Source of the DNA: Psychroserpens sp041224425
GTDB taxonomy: Bacteria; Bacteroidota; Bacteroidia; Flavobacteriales; Flavobacteriaceae
DNA: 64,000 bases
Direction: 5' to 3'
Assembly (NCBI RefSeq): GCF_041224425.1
Contig: NZ_JBGFGL010000068.1
Span: 124,001 to 188,000 of the forward strand
Of this stretch, positions 9,591-18,553 are shown piece after piece. The notes beneath the pieces are model-generated. The model was given only the letters and a program-made list of their open reading frames with translations. It did not search any database and was not told the DNA's origin. A program made the position numbers and the translations under genes. The stretch's first letter is position 1. Each line of letters starts with the position of its first letter.

Positions 9591-10859
9591 TCATTGATTT
9601 AGATAATCTAACGTCATTTGTGTTAAAGTCCTGACACCCAATAATAATCCGCTTTCGTCAATAAAAAAGCTAGGTGTGTGATGAGGATGAAGTTCGGTCT
9701 CACCCTTGGTCATGCCTCCTAAATAAAAATAAAATCCAGGTATCTTTTCCTGAAAATAAGAAAAATCCTCACCAATAGTTTCAGCTTTGATTTGAACCAC
9801 ATTAGATTTTCCAGCAACTTTCACCATACTTGGTAGCATTTGTTTGACCAAATCATGATCATTATAGGTAATTCCTGTTTGGTTTGTAAACGAAATCGTT
9901 GCTTCGCCTCCATAAGCCTTGGCAATGGTTTCCGTCATTTCGGTCATGCGCTTAATGATCATGGCTTTCATATCTGGATCGAGGGTTCTGACCGTTCCAA
10001 TTAATTCTGCAGATTCAGGAATGATATTAAATCGAACACCACTTGTCATTTTTCCAACGGTAATGACAGCTGCTTCGTTTATTAATTTAGATTCACGACT
10101 GATGATGGTTTGTAGGCCATCAATGATTTTTGCTGAAATGACTATTGGATCTACACCAAACCAAGGAGAGGCTCCATGGGTTTGCTTGCCTTTTACGTTG
10201 ATTACAAAACGCTCTACAGCAGCCATAGCACCACCTGGTTTGTAATGCAACTGGCCAACTTCAACCATGGATCGCAAATGCAATCCGAAAATGACATCTA
10301 CCTTTGGGTTTTCTAAAACACCTTCTTCAATCATTAATTTAGCGCCACCTTCTTCTCCTGGAGGAGCTCCTTCCTCAGCAGGTTGAAAAATAAACTTTAC
10401 AGTGCCTTTAATTTTATCCTTATGCTTGGCCATCACTTCGGCAACGGCCATTAATATTGCTGTATGTCCATCATGACCACAAGCATGTGAAACACCTGTT
10501 TCTTGGTCTAAAAATGAGGAACGTTTTGTGGATTTGAATGGTAAATCGTTGTTTTCTGTTACAGGCAGTGCATCAATATCAGCTCTCAAGGCGACAACTT
10601 TTCCGGGTTGGTTTCCTTTCAATATACCAACAACACCAGTATGGGCAATACCTGTCTGAACTTCCAATCCTAGGGATTTGAGATGTTGAGCAATTTTTTC
10701 AGCTGTTTTGAACTCTCTATTCGACAGTTCCGGATTTTCATGAAAATAACGCCGCCATTCAATTAATTTTGATTCAATTTCAACAAAATCTTTTTCAATG
10801 CCATTTTGGGCGTAAATTCCGAAACAACCAAAAAAAACAAGAACATATAATAACTTCAT
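9591..10859 (-). CDS. Exported M20 family amidohydrolase
   Basis: A 422-residue zinc amidohydrolase of the M20D type (IAA-amino acid / N-acyl amino acid hydrolases). A signal peptide ends around Ala17-Gln18. Metal-site motifs are intact: LRADIDALP (residues 91-98), HACGHDGHT (Cys127, His129, Asp130, His132) and PAEEG (Glu162-Glu163). The dimerisation lid starts near residue 210. It probably cleaves N-acylated amino acids in the periplasm; the substrate is not deducible. A single gene, divergent from the UvrD-like helicase. Confidence 0.92.
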   Translation of the reverse strand: MKLLYVLVFFGCFGIYAQNGIEKDFVEIESKLIEWRRYFHENPELSNREFKTAEKIAQHLKSLGLEVQTGIAHTGVVGILKGNQPGKVVALRADIDALPVTENNDLPFKSTKRSSFLDQETGVSHACGHDGHTAILMAVAEVMAKHKDKIKGTVKFIFQPAEEGAPPGEEGGAKLMIEEGVLENPKVDVIFGLHLRSMVEVGQLHYKPGGAMAAVERFVINVKGKQTHGASPWFGVDPIVISAKIIDGLQTIISRESKLINEAAVITVGKMTSGVRFNIIPESAELIGTVRTLDPDMKAMIIKRMTEMTETIAKAYGGEATISFTNQTGITYNDHDLVKQMLPSMVKVAGKSNVVQIKAETIGEDFSYFQEKIPGFYFYLGGMTKGETELHPHHTPSFFIDESGLLLGVRTLTQMTLDYLNQ

Positions 10860-10988
10860 ATAACGAATTCATTTTTTCAATCTTAAAGATAGACTAAAAA
10901 AACCAGCAAAAACAATTGTTTATAATTATTGATAAAACCACTATAAAAAACCTATTACAAATGGTTATTTTTATGCTCCCAAAAAATA

Positions 10989-13316
10989 ATGGTGTTGGAG
11001 AAATATTTAAGTCAGTTAAACGAAGCGCAATTAGCTGCAACCTTGCAGAAGGATGGACCAATGATTGTCATTGCTGGAGCAGGTTCAGGTAAGACACGTG
11101 TGCTCACTTATAGGATTGCCTATTTGATGAGTCAAGGTGTGGATCCTTTCAATATATTGGCGTTGACCTTTACCAATAAGGCGGCTCGAGAAATGAAAAG
11201 TCGAATTGCTGATATTGTTGGTGATAGTGAGGCAAAAAACCTTTGGATGGGAACCTTTCATTCGGTTTTTGCCAAAATATTACGACGTGAAGCTGACCGT
11301 TTAGGGTTTCCAAGTAATTTTACCATTTACGACACACAGGATTCCGATCGTCTGATTGCCTCTATTATCAAAGAGATGAATTTAGATAAGGATGTCTATA
11401 AGTACAAGCAAATCCGTTCTCGTATTTCATCTTATAAAAACAGTCTGATTACGGTTAAAGCCTATTTTCAAAACCCTGAATTGATTGAAGCTGATACAGC
11501 AGCAAGACGTCCGAGACTTGGTGACATCTATAGAGCTTATGTAGAGCGTTGCTTTAAGGCAGGTGCGATGGATTTTGATGATTTGTTGTTGAAGACCAAT
11601 GAGTTGTTGACACGTTTTCCAGACGTGTTAGCAAGATATCAGGATCGTTTTCGATATATCTTGGTCGATGAGTATCAAGATACCAACCATTCCCAATATT
11701 TGATTGTAAGAGCTTTGTCAGATCGTTTTCAAAACATTTGTGTCGTTGGTGATGATGCTCAAAGTATTTATGCCTTTAGAGGTGCCAATATCAATAATAT
11801 ATTGAACTTCCAACGCGATTACGATGATGTTGAGGTGTTTCGTTTGGAACAAAATTACCGTTCTACCAAAAATATTGTAAATGCTGCTAATTCCATCATT
11901 GATAAAAACCAAACCAAATTGGATAAAGTGGTTTGGACGGCCAATGAGGAAGGCAATAAAGTAAAGGTCAACCGTTTAATGACCGATGGTGATGAAGGGC
12001 GATTTGTTGCGAGTTCCATTTTTGAGAACAAAATGCAGCACCAGCTTAACAACAAGGATTTTGCAGTGTTGTATCGTACCAACGCACAGTCGCGTGCTAT
12101 TGAAGATGCTTTGCGCAAACGCGATATTCCTTATCGTATTTATGGTGGTTTATCGTTTTACCAACGTAAGGAAATTAAAGACGTGTTGTCCTATTTACGT
12201 TTGATTATCAATCCTGCTGATGAAGAAGCTCTAAAACGTGTTATCAATTTTCCAGCGAGAGGAATTGGACAGACTACCATTGATAAACTGATTGTTGCAG
12301 CGAGTAATTACAATCGAACCATTTTTGAGGTCATGAAATACATTGACCAATTAGAGGTAAAAATCTATAGTGGTACACGAATGAAACTTCACAATTTTGT
12401 GACCATGATTGAAAGTTTTCAAGTGATGAGTCAATCTGCTAATGCGTTTGAATTAGCGGATCATGTGGTTAAAGCTACTGGAATTATTAGAGAATATAAT
12501 AAGGAAGGCACGCCTGAAGATATTCAACGTTTGGAGAATATTGAAGAGTTGCTGAATGGTATGAAAGATTTTGTTGAAGGTCAGGTGGAAATAGCAGATG
12601 CTACTGGAAGTATTTCAGAGTTTCTTGAAGATGTGGCTTTGGCAACCGATTTAGATAAGGATGATGGTGATTTGGATCGTGTTTCCTTAATGACCATCCA
12701 TTTAGCAAAAGGATTGGAGTTTCCGTATGTTTATATTGTTGGAATGGAAGAGGATTTGTTCCCAAGTGCTATGAGCATGAATACACGTAGTGAGCTAGAG
12801 GAGGAGCGACGTTTGTTTTATGTGGCACTGACCAGAGCTGAAAGACAAGCGTACTTAACTTATACTTTGTCGCGTTATCGATGGGGAAAATTAATCGATG
12901 CTGAACCAAGTCGATTTATTGAGGAGATTGATGACCAATATCTAGATGTCATTACACCATTGCATGAACCAAGACAAAATCCGATGTTGTCGGCTGATAT
13001 TTTTGGTGATGTCGAGCCCAACAGAATTCGATTCAAAAAGCCAAAAAAACGTATCAAGGAAAATAAGCCGCCAAAATTTACAGCGCCCAAAAATCTTAAG
13101 CCCATATCTAAATCATCTTCAACCAGTAATGATAATACCAACTTATTTGATGGTAAACTAGCTGTTGGGAATATTGTAGAACATTCTAGATTTGGAAAAG
13201 GCGAAGTTTTGAAAATAGAGGGAAAAGGAGCAGATGTTAAAGCAGAGATTAACTTTGAGGTTGGAGGTGTCAAAAAATTGTTGCTCCGATTTGCAAAGTT
13301 GGATATTCTCGGATAA
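10989..13316 (+). CDS. UvrD/PcrA-type 3'-5' DNA helicase
   Basis: A 775-residue superfamily 1A helicase for repair and removal of proteins from DNA. The Q-motif LNEAQLAA is followed by Walker A AGAGSGKT (residues 29-36), Walker B/DEYQDTN (around residue 227), GDDAQSIYAFRGA (motif III) and VALTRAERQAYL (motif VI). The last about 50 residues (NIVEHSRFGKGEVLKIEG) form the Tudor-like tail that in PcrA/UvrD contacts RNA polymerase. Its TAA is immediately followed, with no gap, by the stop codon of the convergent gene. Confidence 0.95.
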   Translation: MVLEKYLSQLNEAQLAATLQKDGPMIVIAGAGSGKTRVLTYRIAYLMSQGVDPFNILALTFTNKAAREMKSRIADIVGDSEAKNLWMGTFHSVFAKILRREADRLGFPSNFTIYDTQDSDRLIASIIKEMNLDKDVYKYKQIRSRISSYKNSLITVKAYFQNPELIEADTAARRPRLGDIYRAYVERCFKAGAMDFDDLLLKTNELLTRFPDVLARYQDRFRYILVDEYQDTNHSQYLIVRALSDRFQNICVVGDDAQSIYAFRGANINNILNFQRDYDDVEVFRLEQNYRSTKNIVNAANSIIDKNQTKLDKVVWTANEEGNKVKVNRLMTDGDEGRFVASSIFENKMQHQLNNKDFAVLYRTNAQSRAIEDALRKRDIPYRIYGGLSFYQRKEIKDVLSYLRLIINPADEEALKRVINFPARGIGQTTIDKLIVAASNYNRTIFEVMKYIDQLEVKIYSGTRMKLHNFVTMIESFQVMSQSANAFELADHVVKATGIIREYNKEGTPEDIQRLENIEELLNGMKDFVEGQVEIADATGSISEFLEDVALATDLDKDDGDLDRVSLMTIHLAKGLEFPYVYIVGMEEDLFPSAMSMNTRSELEEERRLFYVALTRAERQAYLTYTLSRYRWGKLIDAEPSRFIEEIDDQYLDVITPLHEPRQNPMLSADIFGDVEPNRIRFKKPKKRIKENKPPKFTAPKNLKPISKSSSTSNDNTNLFDGKLAVGNIVEHSRFGKGEVLKIEGKGADVKAEINFEVGGVKKLLLRFAKLDILG

Positions 13317-14279
13317 CTATTTGACCATAAAAACAGAATTGACGTGACCATTTCCATCGTATTCCCTTACGGAATTGTCAGGATCAAGAATCCATTCGCC
13401 ATCCACAATAAATTTGTAATGATGCTTTCCGGCAGGAAGCGGTAATCTGTAATACCAATAACCATTTTCGGTTTTTTCCATTTTTAAGTCCTCTTCATTC
13501 CAATCGTTAAATGATCCTGCAAGGACAACAGTTTGTGCATCTTGATATCCTTTCAGTAGAAATGTAACATACTTTCCAACATTTAAGCGAGAATTGAATT
13601 CATCAAACTCATTTAAAACTTTGTCAGGATTTGAAGGGTCTTCCATCCAGTCACCATCTACCACAAAGCGATATTCATATTCGCCAGGTTTGATCTGTAA
13701 TTTCAGTTCCCAACCGTTTTCAATTCGATACATTTGAAATGATTGATCGTCCCATTTATTGAAAGAACCAGCAACAACGACTTTCTCAGCGTCTTCAAAA
13801 CCTCTTAATCTAAAGCGAACATTGCCATCTTCACTTGGATAGGCTTTGGCAAACATTTTTAAATTATAAACGTGAAGGTATTTTCCGTTTTGATTTTTGG
13901 CATCTACGATGTTAGGATCGCGATTTGTTGGTTCTGCCCAATATTCATTGTTGATAATAAATTTGAATTGCCAACTGTAATTACCGTCGAACTTACTCAA
14001 AGGCTTGCGGAGTTCATAAGTGTCATCATCTATCTTGGTCATCTTCCAGTCGTATTTAGACCAATTATTGAATTCGCCAGCAACGACTACATTGTCTACG
14101 GTTAGATCATCAAAATCGATTCGGTTTCCTGAATAGTCGTGGGATAAGGTTTCGTAATCTGATCGATGAAATGTGAATACAACATCATCACCTTCAATGG
14201 AATAGCCTTTTGGTTTTTGGGCAAACAAGCTTACAACTGAAAGTAGTAAAATGATGGTTATGTAATGTATTCGTTTCAA
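13317..14279 (-). CDS. Secreted protein of three tandem glycogen-binding (CBM48/E-set) domains
   Basis: A 320-residue exported protein (signal peptide to about residue 20, VSLFAQ). Three repeats share the AMPK-beta-like signature: VVVAGEFNNW (64-73), VVVAGSFNKW (167-176) and VVLAGSFNDW (251-260). Each is followed by a YxFKFIxxxxW-type strand (WQFKFI, YEYRFVVDG, HHYKFIVDG). No catalytic domain is present. The start is TTG at 14277-14279, two bases after the TGA of the upstream protease gene; no in-frame ATG is available after the upstream TAG. The ligand is probably an alpha-glucan-like polymer, but this is inference from the fold. Confidence 0.82.
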   Translation of the reverse strand: MKRIHYITIILLLSVVSLFAQKPKGYSIEGDDVVFTFHRSDYETLSHDYSGNRIDFDDLTVDNVVVAGEFNNWSKYDWKMTKIDDDTYELRKPLSKFDGNYSWQFKFIINNEYWAEPTNRDPNIVDAKNQNGKYLHVYNLKMFAKAYPSEDGNVRFRLRGFEDAEKVVVAGSFNKWDDQSFQMYRIENGWELKLQIKPGEYEYRFVVDGDWMEDPSNPDKVLNEFDEFNSRLNVGKYVTFLLKGYQDAQTVVLAGSFNDWNEEDLKMEKTENGYWYYRLPLPAGKHHYKFIVDGEWILDPDNSVREYDGNGHVNSVFMVK

Positions 14280-14281
14280 AG

Positions 14282-15241
14282 TCAGTGCCTATTAATGGGT
14301 TTCTCTACAAAATAAAGCTTTTCTTTTTTATAATTGATAATGGTTCGTTGTTGTTTTAAGAATTCATATCCAAATATGCCATCTAGATTTGTTCCGAATA
14401 CAGTATTCATCTGAGATAAATCGGTCAAAATGGTATGCATTGGTCCAAAATAGATGGAATCAGTTAGTTTTACTCTGTACAATTTTCCTGCCAAAACCTC
14501 TAATTGATTTCCGCTCGCATCCAAAAGTTGCAGACGTCGCTTAGGAAAAAATTGTTCAAAAACTGTTTTGTTGGCCCTTTTGTTTAGCTGATTGAATTCT
14601 GCGGCAGTATCTAAACCAAATTTCAGTTTTTTTCCGTTCACCATTGCTTCGAGAATGATGGTGTGTTTTTTCAGTTTAAAATCGACACTATCAATGATGC
14701 GCTCCAAATACTTAGTCTTATCGAGCCTATGTCCTTTAGAATCTACTTTAGACAATGTGATTTGATTTAAGTGCATGTCAACAAAAATCTCATAGTCTTT
14801 AAGGATGTCATGTCCTATAATTCCCAGTAGATGTATTTTTTTGCTTTTTTCAATGTGTGACAAATCGATGACATCAGAAAAGGTGTCTTCTATAACCAAA
14901 TCCTTTATAATGAATTCTTGAAGCCTTCTCTCCAATGGATTATCAATAATATTTAAGACACCTGAAGTCTGTTCGTGTTGATCATGGAATGATTGGCGAC
15001 CTTTAAAATGGGATTTGTTTAGAATTAAGGTTTCAGATCCAGTATCAATGATGAAATTTCCGGTTTGATCTAAGAGGTTTGCCTCAATCACAATAAGATG
15101 ATCAACTAATTTGAATGGGATTCTCGTAGTGTTTACGTTAATTAACTCGGCTTCAGGAAAGGATAATAACTGAGCTGTTTTCTTATTGGAGGAAAACAAC
15201 TGTAAGGTTATAAATAATAAAATGAAACAAAGCCTGTGCAT
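14282..15241 (-). CDS. Retropepsin-like aspartyl protease with two half-sites
   Basis: A 319-residue exported protein (signal peptide about residues 1-17). Two retropepsin-type half-sites are in one chain: FIIDTGSETLILN (Asp66-Thr-Gly) and FGLDTAAEFNQLN (Asp211-Thr-Ala). A long insert between them contains the flap-like IIGHDIL. The second half has DTA instead of DTG, a known variant. Similar Bacteroidetes proteins are annotated as aspartyl proteases of unknown substrate. It is probably co-transcribed with the triple CBM48 gene. Confidence 0.82.
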   Translation of the reverse strand: MHRLCFILLFITLQLFSSNKKTAQLLSFPEAELINVNTTRIPFKLVDHLIVIEANLLDQTGNFIIDTGSETLILNKSHFKGRQSFHDQHEQTSGVLNIIDNPLERRLQEFIIKDLVIEDTFSDVIDLSHIEKSKKIHLLGIIGHDILKDYEIFVDMHLNQITLSKVDSKGHRLDKTKYLERIIDSVDFKLKKHTIILEAMVNGKKLKFGLDTAAEFNQLNKRANKTVFEQFFPKRRLQLLDASGNQLEVLAGKLYRVKLTDSIYFGPMHTILTDLSQMNTVFGTNLDGIFGYEFLKQQRTIINYKKEKLYFVEKPINRH

Positions 15242-15385
15242 ATTAAATAGACTGAAATTCTTTTGAATTGTTACACTTTAGTCAAATTGATAACTGTTAA
15301 AAATTGTGAAAATGAAATAATCCATTTTTTTAAGTACAGAAATATTTAACTACTTTGTGGGTATAAATGTGGCAATTGAATAGAT

Positions 15386-16006
15386 ATGGCAGAATTAATT
15401 AGAATTTACGAGGAGAATCCAAACCCTAAAGCCATTAAAAAAGTGGTGGATGTACTTAGGAGTGGCGGATTGGTTATTTATCCAACCGATACGGTTTACG
15501 GATTAGGGTGCGATATTACTAATTTGAAAGCATTAGAAAGAATAGCGCGAATTAAGGGTGTGAAACTTCAAAAATCTAATTTCTCATTTATTTGTTATGA
15601 TTTGAGTAATCTTAGCGATTATGTAAAGCAAATTGATACAACGACATTTAAAATTTTAAAGCGTGCACTGCCTGGTCCATATACCTTTATTTTACCTGGT
15701 TCGAATACATTACCACATCCTTTTAAGAAACGAAAAACGGTTGGGATTCGTATTCCGGACAATAATATAGCAAGAATCATCGTAGAGCAGTTAGGCCATC
15801 CTATTGTGTCTACCTCAATACGTGATGAAGATGAAATAATTGAATATACCACAGATCCTGAATTGATTCTTGAAAAATGGGATAATCTGGTCGATTTGGT
15901 TATTGATGGTGGTTATGGAGATAATTTGGCCTCGACCATTATCGACTTATCAGAATCACAACCTATAGTGGTAAGGGAAGGCAAGGGAAGTCTAGAGATA
16001 TTTTAA
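15386..16006 (+). CDS. YrdC/Sua5-family threonylcarbamoyl-AMP synthase-like protein
   Basis: A 206-residue single-domain YrdC/Sua5/YciO protein. The family makes threonylcarbamoyl-AMP for t6A modification of ANN-decoding tRNAs. Recognisable are GGLVIYPTDTVYGLGCD near residue 30, KRALPGPYTFIL and KTVGIRIPDN. It lacks the extra Sua5 C-terminal domain and could be the YciO subfamily, whose biochemical role is less certain. It has its own terminator. Confidence 0.88.
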   Translation: MAELIRIYEENPNPKAIKKVVDVLRSGGLVIYPTDTVYGLGCDITNLKALERIARIKGVKLQKSNFSFICYDLSNLSDYVKQIDTTTFKILKRALPGPYTFILPGSNTLPHPFKKRKTVGIRIPDNNIARIIVEQLGHPIVSTSIRDEDEIIEYTTDPELILEKWDNLVDLVIDGGYGDNLASTIIDLSESQPIVVREGKGSLEIF

Positions 16007-16012
16007 AATAAA

Positions 16013-16042
16013 AAAAAGCCCAATCAAACGATTGGGCTTTTT
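16013..16042. terminator. Bidirectional terminator between the YrdC and OmpA genes
   Basis: Perfect 13-bp stem including AGCCCAATC/GATTGGGCT with AAAC loop, flanked by A-run and T-run, so it can serve both convergent genes. Confidence 0.9.
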
Positions 16043-16058
16043 CTTATCTTTTTTTGAA

Positions 16059-16916
16059 TTAGTTGCTAGCAGACAGGTTTTTCATTTCCTCTTCAATCAT
16101 TTCATAGAATTGATCAATTTTTGGCATGACAACAATTCTTGTACGTCTGTTTTTGGCTCTGTTTTCAGCAGTGTCATTTTCAACTAATGGCACATGATAA
16201 CTTCTACCAGCCGCTACCAATTGCTGAGGATTGACTTCCAATTCTTCTAAAACTCGAACCACTGATGTAGCACGCTTCACACTTAAATCCCAGTTGTCTA
16301 ATAACACGCCTTTTTGGTAAGGAACATTGTCTGTATGAGCTTCAACCATAGCTTCAAAGTTAGGTTTGCTATTGATTACCTTAGCAACTTTTCCTAAAAC
16401 AGTTTTAGCTTCTTCTGTCACAGTGTAGCTTCCGCTTTTGAATAAAAGTTTGTCGGCAATAGAAATAAAAACCACTCCTTTTTCAACATTGACTTCAATG
16501 TCTGGATCATCAATACCAACAGCTTTTTTCAAACTTGATACAATCGCCAATGTGACACTATCTTTCTTATTTAATGCGTCTTGTAAGCGAGATATCTTAA
16601 GGTCTTTTTCTTTTAAGCTTTCTAAAGATTTTTCAAGGTTTTCAGCGCCTTTTTGAGTTAAGGTTGTTAAATTTCCTTTGGTATCAATCAAATCTTGATT
16701 GGCTTTACGTAAGTCGGCCAATTGATCTTTCATGGTTTCAACACGTGCTTGTGCAGCAGCTTTATCAGATAAACAGCTGTTTAACTTCACGGTTGCACTG
16801 TTTAATAAATCTTGGCTTTCATTGTATTTTTCTTTGAGTGCCATGTGTTCCTTTTTAGAAACACAAGAGGTCAACACAAACATTCCAGCTATACTTAATA
16901 GCAATACTTTTCTCAT
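16059..16916 (-). CDS. OmpA-family peptidoglycan-binding lipoprotein
   Basis: A 285-residue outer-membrane-type lipoprotein. The lipobox VLTSC gives Cys18. Residues about 22-120 are a predicted coiled coil (heptad-like runs around LADLRKANQDL and LEKSLESLKEKDLKI). The OmpA C-terminal domain (about 150-265) has FKSGSYTV, VEAHTDNVPY and NRRTRIVV, the segment that contacts meso-DAP in peptidoglycan. It probably tethers outer membrane to cell wall. Confidence 0.92.
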   Translation of the reverse strand: MRKVLLLSIAGMFVLTSCVSKKEHMALKEKYNESQDLLNSATVKLNSCLSDKAAAQARVETMKDQLADLRKANQDLIDTKGNLTTLTQKGAENLEKSLESLKEKDLKISRLQDALNKKDSVTLAIVSSLKKAVGIDDPDIEVNVEKGVVFISIADKLLFKSGSYTVTEEAKTVLGKVAKVINSKPNFEAMVEAHTDNVPYQKGVLLDNWDLSVKRATSVVRVLEELEVNPQQLVAAGRSYHVPLVENDTAENRAKNRRTRIVVMPKIDQFYEMIEEEMKNLSASN

Positions 16917-16971
16917 AATTGATGTTTAAAAATTAGTTTTGTTTTTTAGTTGTTACAACAAAATAACATAC

Positions 16972-16979
16972 CAAAATTA
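16972..16979 (-). promoter_or_regulatory. Putative -7 box of the OmpA-family gene (TAATTTTG)
   Basis: Exact TAnnTTTG on the minus strand, 55 bp before the ATG at 16914-16916. Confidence 0.4.
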
Positions 16980-17038
16980 TAGAAAAGAATAATTGCTTAG
17001 ATTGTATTTAACTAAATTTTTAACAGTTTTATGAACAA

Positions 17039-18019
17039 TCAATTACGAAAACGTTTTCTCACAAAGTAAGACCAGACAATGGATTGGGTTTGATAGTACC
17101 CTTTTTTTTGTTGTATGTTCTTGCGTTGTTTTAAAAGTGTTGGTAAATGCTTGTAAAATGAAAAGTGGGCTTTGAGAATTGCAAAAAAATGAGAGGGTTT
17201 TAATGTTACAATAAATTTCAATCCAGCGATACCATCTAGAAGTAATCTCGTAAAGATAATTCCGAAGAGAGAACCAGAAACATTCTTGGTAATTGTATAT
17301 AAACTGTTTCTAAAATTGAGATATGTTTTTTTTGGGTGAACAGCATTTAAAGTGGCTCCACCAACATGATATACCGTTGAGCTTCCTACATATTTCACTG
17401 TTTTACCAAGATTGAAAGCGCGCCAACATAGGTCAATTTCCTCAAAATGTGCAAAGTAATTTTCATCAAAGCCGTTCAGAGATTCAAAAGTTGATTTTCT
17501 GATAAAAAAACAAGCTCCCGAAGCCCAAAAAATGGAAGTTGTATCATTGTACTGACCATTGTCTTTTTCAATGGAGTTGAATACACGTCCGCGACAAAAA
17601 GGATAACCGTATTTATCAATAAAACCTCCAGCAGCTCCAGCGTATTCAAAACACCCTTTTCGCTTATAGTCTAAAATTTTAGGTTGAATAATCACAGTAT
17701 CACTATGTGTTTCAAATTCTTTTAGAATAGGATCTAACCAATTTTTGGTCACTTCAACATCACTATTAAGAAGACAAAAAATATCAGCGTCAATGTGTTT
17801 TAAGGCATCATTATAACCTTTAGCATAGCCATCATTAGATGTGTTTTTGATGATGGAAACATTCGGGAAATTTTTTTCAAGAAAAGACACAGAATCATCA
17901 GTTGAAGCATTGTCGGCTACAATAATTTGAGCGTCTTTTGAATACTCCAATACTGAAGGAAGGAATTGCTCAAGTAAGGCTTTACCATTCCAATTTAATA
18001 TGACCACTGCTATTTTCAT
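17039..18019 (-). CDS. Family 2 glycosyltransferase
   Basis: A 326-residue GT-A fold inverting glycosyltransferase. It begins with VVILNWNGKALLEQFLPSV and has NADNASTDDS-type nucleotide binding, CLLNSDVEV as the DxD-like metal site, and GFDENYFAHFEEIDLCWRA near residue 190, which resembles rhamnosyl-transferase-like GT2s. C-terminal hydrophobic/amphipathic helices suggest membrane association. Its ATG overlaps the stop of the upstream HSDR_N gene (ATGA), so translation is probably coupled. Acceptor and donor are unknown. Confidence 0.9.
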   Translation of the reverse strand: MKIAVVILNWNGKALLEQFLPSVLEYSKDAQIIVADNASTDDSVSFLEKNFPNVSIIKNTSNDGYAKGYNDALKHIDADIFCLLNSDVEVTKNWLDPILKEFETHSDTVIIQPKILDYKRKGCFEYAGAAGGFIDKYGYPFCRGRVFNSIEKDNGQYNDTTSIFWASGACFFIRKSTFESLNGFDENYFAHFEEIDLCWRAFNLGKTVKYVGSSTVYHVGGATLNAVHPKKTYLNFRNSLYTITKNVSGSLFGIIFTRLLLDGIAGLKFIVTLKPSHFFAILKAHFSFYKHLPTLLKQRKNIQQKKGYYQTQSIVWSYFVRKRFRN

Positions 18020-18459
18020 TGATGCTTTGGAATATCTTTTAGGAATTCATAACATTCATTCTCAAAATCCATCTTACAATAATAGTGATTTATTCCATTG
18101 GTAACCATCAAATAAGTGGCATCCAAAGCAAGGTTGTATCTGGCAATTTGATCAAAGGTACTTTGGTTAATGGTGATACTTGGGGCTTTACATTCAACAA
18201 TGAGATGTATGCTTCCATCCGGATTATAGACTACAACATCATAGCGTTTGGTCAAATTGTTGATTTGAAGGGCTTTCTCAACATTGATAAGCGATTTAGG
18301 ATAATTTTTGTGGTGAATTAAATACTGAACACAATGCTGTCGCACCCATTCTTCTGGTTGTAAAATGATAAATTTTTTACGAATCTCATCAAAGATGGAA
18401 ACTTTATTTTCGTTACTTTTGAAACGGAATTCGAACTTTGGAAAATTGAGTTCCTGCAT
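18016..18459 (-). CDS. Stand-alone HsdR N-terminal (PD-(D/E)XK) nuclease-like protein
   Basis: A 147-residue protein made only of the HSDR_N domain found at the N-terminus of type I restriction subunits. Start at 18457-18459 (MQELNFPKFEF) is favoured over an ATG 51 bp upstream. The nuclease core is visible as RYDVVVY (Asp74) and LIVECKAPS (Glu89, Lys91), matching D...ExK. There is no helicase domain, and no HsdM or HsdS gene is nearby. It lies divergent to holA and coupled to a glycosyltransferase. A housekeeping DNA-processing role is more likely than restriction, but this is inference. Confidence 0.82.
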   Translation of the reverse strand: MQELNFPKFEFRFKSNENKVSIFDEIRKKFIILQPEEWVRQHCVQYLIHHKNYPKSLINVEKALQINNLTKRYDVVVYNPDGSIHLIVECKAPSITINQSTFDQIARYNLALDATYLMVTNGINHYYCKMDFENECYEFLKDIPKHQ

Positions 18460-18553
18460 GGAAATGAGTTCAGTTTTTTTCAAAGTTAACTCACAATACA
18501 TAAATACCAAATCCCAAACCTTCTTTTTGGAATTTGATTAAGAGATTTCAAGC

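Noticed and set aside
12875..13357. 160-codon minus-strand frame inside the UvrD-like gene
   Set aside because: Antisense to a conserved helicase C-terminus, no family match.
18016..18459. Possible type I restriction-modification system
   Set aside because: Only the HSDR_N domain is present; no helicase, HsdM or HsdS gene within the window.
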